From an uncultured Eubacteriales bacterium (GTDB lineage: Bacteria > Bacillota > Clostridia > Peptostreptococcales > Anaerovoracaceae): a stretch of DNA of 64,000 bases. This document shows positions 60,672-64,000 of the stretch, in pieces. The notes below the pieces were generated by a model. The model was not told where the DNA came from and ran no database searches. It saw only the letters and a list, made by a program, of their open reading frames with translations. The stretch lies in the NCBI GenBank assembly GCA_900542295.1, contig UQNJ01000010.1, positions 22,937 to 86,936 on the forward strand. Direction: 5' to 3'. A program made the position numbers and the translations under genes. Within the stretch, counting starts at the first letter, position 1; every line of letters begins with the position of its first letter.

Positions 60672-61760
60672 ATGTACCCGAGATTAGTAATTGATTTAAA
60701 AAAGCTTAGGAGCAACCTTGATGCAGTTGCACATATCACAAAGGATGAGGGCAAATGCTCCTTGATGGTAGTAACAAAGGGACTTTGTGCAGACCCTGAA
60801 ATGGCTAAGATGGTAGCAAACCACCCTGCTGTGGATTTTGTCGCAGACTCAAGAGTCAAAAATATAAAGACATATGCAGACGAGGTTAGAAAAAACGGCA
60901 AGATGACAACTCTTTTAAGAATACCTATGCATGATGAAATAGAAGAAGTTGTAAAATATGTTGACCTCAGCTTCAATTCAGAGCTTTCTACCATAAAAAT
61001 GTTAAACGAAGCTGCCAAAAAAGAAGGTGTTTGTCATAAAATCCTTTTAATGATAGATCTTGGAGACCTGAGAGAAGGCATATTCTACCAAAACGAAGAC
61101 CAGATTTTTGATGCAGTAGAACAGATTCTCAAAATGGAAAATATCAAACTCTATGGCATAGGTGTAAACCTTACATGTTATGGAGCTATAATCCCTAAGA
61201 ACGAGAACTTATCTTTGCTTACAGATATAGCGTCTAAGATAGAGAATAAATTTGGCATCAAGCTTGAAATGGTATCAGGCGGAAACTCAAGTTCAATTTA
61301 TCTGGTCGGCAAGGGAGAACTTCCTAAGGGAATTAACAATTTGAGACTGGGAGAGTCTTTCCTTTTGGGAAATGATACCGCATATGAAACAAAACTTCCG
61401 GGTACGACAGATGACGCATTGGTTTTGGAAGCTCAGATAGTAGAGTTGAAAGAAAAACCATCACTTCCTATCGGAGAAGTAGGGGTAGATGCATTCGGAC
61501 AGAAACCGGTTTATGAGGACAGAGGTATCATAAAGAGAGCTATTATAGCAGTAGGAAAGCAAGATACAGATATAGACAGCATGACTCCGCTTGATTCAAA
61601 AGTTGATATCCTCGGCGGAAGCTCAGACCATATTATTTTGGATGTTACAAAATCCGACAAAGAATATAAGGTGGGAGATGTTGTAGGCTTTACTCTTGGA
61701 TATGGCGGAATGCTTAAAACAGCAACAAGTCCTTATGTGGAAAAATCATATGTAAAATAG
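60672..61760 (+). CDS. orr: Ornithine racemase
   Basis: Orr converts L- to D-ornithine, the substrate of the aminomutase. The 363-residue protein is in the alanine-racemase-like PLP fold III group: N-terminal YPRLVIDLKKLRSNLDAV, PLP lysine K36 in LMVVTKGLC, and HH-independent C-terminal barrel domain with GNDTAYETKLPG. ATG 60672 follows AAGGAGGA; a longer reading from 60606 overlaps the GlmL-like gene without homology. It is the last gene of the cluster and ends in a terminator. Confidence 0.94.
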   Translation: MYPRLVIDLKKLRSNLDAVAHITKDEGKCSLMVVTKGLCADPEMAKMVANHPAVDFVADSRVKNIKTYADEVRKNGKMTTLLRIPMHDEIEEVVKYVDLSFNSELSTIKMLNEAAKKEGVCHKILLMIDLGDLREGIFYQNEDQIFDAVEQILKMENIKLYGIGVNLTCYGAIIPKNENLSLLTDIASKIENKFGIKLEMVSGGNSSSIYLVGKGELPKGINNLRLGESFLLGNDTAYETKLPGTTDDALVLEAQIVELKEKPSLPIGEVGVDAFGQKPVYEDRGIIKRAIIAVGKQDTDIDSMTPLDSKVDILGGSSDHIILDVTKSDKEYKVGDVVGFTLGYGGMLKTATSPYVEKSYVK

Positions 61761-61802
61761 CAAATAGATTTTTAAGTCTGTTTGCCTATTAAAAGTAATG
61801 AA

Positions 61803-61840
61803 ACCAGGTTCATGAAAAAATTGCATGAACCTGTTTTTTG
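61803..61840 (+). terminator. Rho-independent terminator after orr
   Basis: CAGGTTCATG pairs with CATGAACCTG and runs into TTTTTT. Confidence 0.93.
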
Positions 61841-61868
61841 TTAAAACTGTACAAGAAAAATTTTTTAT

Positions 61869-61922
61869 AAAATTTTCAAAAAATGTGTAACGAAATTGAG
61901 ATTTTTCCGTATAAGAAGTAGA
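61869..61922 (+). repeat. 54-bp repeat, copy 1, carrying an ECF-type promoter
   Basis: This segment is repeated at 63252-63305 with one mismatch (53 of 54). Inside it, TGTAAC (61886-61891), 16 bases, CGTATA (61908-61913) match the -35/-10 pattern of ECF sigma factors. It lies 69 bases before the ECF sigma gene, which implies autoregulation. A small hairpin GTATGTTA-AAA-TAACATAC follows in the leader. Confidence 0.85.
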
Positions 61923-61990
61923 AGGGGAAATTGAATGTTATTGGAAACATGACACATGTATGTTAAAATAACATACAAGGTGGGAGTGTT

Positions 61991-62524
61991 ATGTCAAGAA
62001 AAACGAAATACTATGGAACCATAGAAGAATTGTACCGTGACAACTTTAAATTTGTGCATATATTAGCAGGCGACTATACTGATGACATACATATAAAGAA
62101 CGATATATCTTCGATGATATGGGAAAGGGTTGCAGGACATCCGGAAAAATACCTGTCCATGGACCAGTACAGGCTCAGAAATTATTTGCGTATAATGGTT
62201 AAAAATGCATATGTAGACTATTTCCGAGACTCCAAGCCCGTACACGAAGAACTGACAGACAGCAATATTTATTCGTATGACAAAGACTTTTTTGAATTGG
62301 ATTTTTATAAAGAAGAGCTGAAGTATCTTGGAGCAGCAGTTAAAACTTTGAATTTGGAAGAAAAACAACTGCTTGTAATGAGATTTGCAGAAAATATGAG
62401 CGCTAAGGAAACCGGAAACGTTTTGGGAATATCAGAAGGAGCAGTAAGAGTGCGTCAGATGAGAATTCTGGTTAAACTCAAAAAGGAAATACTGCGGTTT
62501 ATGAAAGAGGATGAGAGCATATGA
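61991..62524 (+). CDS. ECF-type RNA polymerase sigma factor
   Basis: The 177-residue protein has sigma region 2 (around 20-95, with RNYLRIMVKNAYVDYFRD) and region 4 (about 115-170: LNLEEKQLLVMRFAENMSAKETGNVL then GISEGAVRVRQMRILVKLK). Regions 1 and 3 are absent, as in ECF factors. GGTGGGAG precedes ATG 61991. It overlaps the anti-sigma gene by four bases. An ECF-type promoter stands before this operon and another before the gene at 63465. Confidence 0.9.
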   Translation: MSRKTKYYGTIEELYRDNFKFVHILAGDYTDDIHIKNDISSMIWERVAGHPEKYLSMDQYRLRNYLRIMVKNAYVDYFRDSKPVHEELTDSNIYSYDKDFFELDFYKEELKYLGAAVKTLNLEEKQLLVMRFAENMSAKETGNVLGISEGAVRVRQMRILVKLKKEILRFMKEDESI

Positions 62525-63246
62525 AGCAGAGCAGGGGAAAAATCTCACAGGAAGAGATTCTTAAAAAAGCGGCACTGTTGTCAGCAGATGAACTTGATAG
62601 TGAATTAGAGTCATATATGAAAAAAGCTGATGCGTTAACAGATGAGATAACAGCTGATGAGGAATTTTTGCGATTTGCCGCAGAGTACGATAAAAAAAGG
62701 TGCAGGGAAAAGAAGAAGATTTCAAGGCGATTTGTTCAGATTGCGGCAGTATTTATGATTGCAGCCGTAACTTTAGGAGGAATATCTTTGGAGGCTTCGG
62801 AAGCTTTTAAAAGCAAAAATTATGAACTTTCCGTAAATAAAGATACAGGAGAGGTTTTGCTGGTACCGGATAACGAGAAAGAGCTTTTGAAGGATTTGCA
62901 GAAAGCGGACAGAAACAATTATCCCGAGTATTTGCCTGAAGAGTTAAGAGAGGTTTCTTATTCTGAAAGTGATATTGAAAGAGTTATTTCCTTTATGCCA
63001 AAAGATGAAGCTTATGAAATAATTTTTTATGAATATGAGCCTGAAAACCTCTCAATAACTTATAATATGGAAATCAATACATTGGAAGAAATAAAAATAG
63101 GCGAAAGCAAAGGATATCTTTTTACTGATGTCACGGATAAAAATCTTTCTCTTGTATGGCAGTCGGGTAACAAGGTACTTAAATTAACGTCTTTTAACTT
63201 CGATAATAGGGAAGAATTCATTAAAATTGCAGAAAATATAAAATAA
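62521..63246 (+). CDS. Probable membrane anti-sigma factor with DUF4367-like domain
   Basis: The 241-residue protein has a cytoplasmic N-terminal part (1-75, no zinc HxxxCxxC motif), one transmembrane helix (about 77-95), and an extracellular domain that resembles DUF4367 (YLPEELREVSY, YEIIFYEYEPENLSITYN, GYLFTDVTDKNLSLVWQ). The ATGA overlap with the ECF sigma gene and this topology point to an anti-sigma factor that senses an envelope signal. The signal is unknown. Confidence 0.8.
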   Translation: MKQSRGKISQEEILKKAALLSADELDSELESYMKKADALTDEITADEEFLRFAAEYDKKRCREKKKISRRFVQIAAVFMIAAVTLGGISLEASEAFKSKNYELSVNKDTGEVLLVPDNEKELLKDLQKADRNNYPEYLPEELREVSYSESDIERVISFMPKDEAYEIIFYEYEPENLSITYNMEINTLEEIKIGESKGYLFTDVTDKNLSLVWQSGNKVLKLTSFNFDNREEFIKIAENIK

Positions 63247-63251
63247 TTTAA

Positions 63252-63305
63252 AAAATTTTCAAAAAATGTGTAACGAAATTGGGATTTTTCCGTATAAGAA
63301 GTAGA
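63252..63305 (+). repeat. 54-bp repeat, copy 2, carrying an ECF-type promoter
   Basis: TGTAAC (63269-63274), 16 bases, CGTATA (63291-63296). Same sequence as copy 1 except one base. It stands 160 bases before the gene at 63465, in the same direction. Confidence 0.85.
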
Positions 63306-63347
63306 GGGGAATTAAATATATAACATACAAACGATTTTTTGTCATAT

Positions 63348-63402
63348 CTTAACGAGCCGCAAAGGAATTCAATATGAATGGTAACTTTTGCGGCTCGTTA
63401 AG
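63348..63402. repeat. Perfect 16-bp inverted repeat in the leader of the 63465 gene
   Basis: CTTAACGAGCCGCAAA (63348-63363) pairs with TTTGCGGCTCGTTAAG (63387-63402) around a 23-base loop. No T-tract follows, so it is not a simple terminator. It lies in the transcript from the second ECF promoter. Confidence 0.85.
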
Positions 63403-63464
63403 CGTAACAAGATAAATTTAAAGGTGGGCTCAGGGGTTGTAAATTTTGAAAGGAGCTTAATAAA

Positions 63465-63926
63465 ATGAAACTGCATAAAAAAGCCGTCGATGTAATAATA
63501 GTGATTTTGGTAGCGCTTATTGCAGCCGTAATGATTATCGATGTAAAATGCACCATGACATTTAGCAGAGGATTGACGGCGGAGGAAGTAACATCTTTTG
63601 AAGGAAAGTACAAAGTATTTATACATGGCGTAGGAGTTAAATACACCGGTGCACAGTCAGGGAATCCCTATTCGTCTTTAGTAGCATACAGCGAATATAA
63701 AAATATAGATGCCAAGATAGGTGATATTATCCCTGAGGAAATGGGTGAGATGGGTGAGGATTTGATTTTTAACGGCATTGCAGCTGCTTATGTCATGTCG
63801 CCGGTCATAAGGATAGAGAAAATTCAAAATGATGAACTCATATATGACAAAGAAACAGTATTTGATTTCAGAGGAAGCACAAACTTTGAAGCTTATCCTT
63901 TGATGAAAGAACTTCCGGAAGCGTAG
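63465..63926 (+). CDS. Hypothetical membrane-anchored protein, probable ECF target
   Basis: The 153-residue protein has one N-terminal helix (residues 8-27) and an external domain of about 125 residues with no motif I recognise. GAAAGGAG precedes the ATG. The ECF-type promoter repeat upstream suggests it is controlled by the sigma factor at 61991. After its stop, 63927-64000 shows no start codon or clear element; an open frame runs off the window without a start. Confidence 0.75.
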   Translation: MKLHKKAVDVIIVILVALIAAVMIIDVKCTMTFSRGLTAEEVTSFEGKYKVFIHGVGVKYTGAQSGNPYSSLVAYSEYKNIDAKIGDIIPEEMGEMGEDLIFNGIAAAYVMSPVIRIEKIQNDELIYDKETVFDFRGSTNFEAYPLMKELPEA

Positions 63927-64000
63927 GCTTGATAATAATATAAAAAGGCCTATAGGACAAAAAGAGTTGGTAAAAGCCGCTATAATCGTTGAAATTCAAA

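Noticed and set aside
60230..61018. 262-codon minus-strand frame over the GlmL-like and orr genes
   Set aside because: Antisense to two well-supported genes; no start signal.
1..64000. CRISPR arrays, rRNA operons, insertion sequences or prophage
   Set aside because: No regularly spaced repeats, rRNA sequence, transposase or phage structural genes were seen.

Overview
The window is the origin end of a low-GC Firmicute chromosome, most likely an amino-acid-fermenting (Stickland-type) member of the Clostridia. Evidence for this: the dnaA/oriC core has Bacillus/Clostridium gene order, sporulation genes yabP and yabQ are present, AGA and ATA codons are common, there is a CoA-transferase of the butyrate/acetate type, and there is a complete oxidative ornithine-degradation cluster of the kind known from Clostridioides difficile and Acetoanaerobium (Clostridium) sticklandii. 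The genus cannot be named from this sequence alone.

Layout. 1-9.5 kb, minus strand: dnaA, dnaN, recF, gyrB, gyrA, then an RsbW-like anti-sigma factor and a SigB/SigF-type sigma factor cut by the window edge. The origin flanks dnaA on both sides (7953-8123 and 9495-9824) and carries consensus DnaA boxes plus a DnaA-trio-like unwinding element. 9.8-20.7 kb, plus strand: two tiny paralogous membrane proteins around a possible lipoprotein, then rpmH-rnpA-yidD-yidC-jag, mnmE-mnmG-rsmG, noc-parS-parA-parB, a DUF1294 protein and a SprT-like protein. 20.9-34.8 kb, plus strand: gdpP-like, rplI, dnaB, DUF1858, an unusual DnaD/DnaI-N fusion, an M23 peptidase, yabP-yabQ-divIC, rnmV-rsmA, an LtaS-like enzyme, a GNAT enzyme, a YdcF-like protein and a cysteine-desulfurase-like enzyme. 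34.8-48.9 kb is a mixed region with tRNA-Pro(CGG), a divergent MerR/acetyltransferase pair, a CoA-disulfide-reductase-like flavoprotein, an alkyltransferase, tRNA-Arg(CCT) with tRNA-derived debris beside it, the CoA-transferase, a PepSY protein, a two-component system, thioredoxin, a large RND transporter and an ArsR regulator.

49.0-61.8 kb is the ornithine cluster. A sigma-54 activator gene is followed by two copies of an 18-bp-type dyad (a third lies upstream of the activator itself), a consensus -24/-12 promoter, and ord-ortA-ortB-oraS-oraE. A terminator and a 2.5-kb accessory segment then separate these from the last two pathway genes, a GlmL/MutL-like ATPase and ornithine racemase. The accessory segment holds a PD-(D/E)XK-like nuclease gene with octamer inverted repeats around its start, a broken acetyltransferase, an intact acetyltransferase, and a thioesterase interrupted by one in-frame TGA. 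Together these genes would convert L-ornithine through D-ornithine and 2,4-diaminopentanoate to acetyl-CoA and alanine.

61.8-64 kb is an ECF sigma/anti-sigma pair. A 54-bp repeat carrying an ECF-type promoter (TGTAAC-N16-CGTATA) stands before the sigma gene and again before the next gene, which suggests a small self-contained regulon. The best candidates for new biology are the sigma-54/dyad control circuit, the ECF repeat-promoter module, the DnaD/DnaI-N fusion without an AAA+ domain, the octamer-flanked nuclease gene, and the thioesterase whose stop codon falls inside its catalytic motif.
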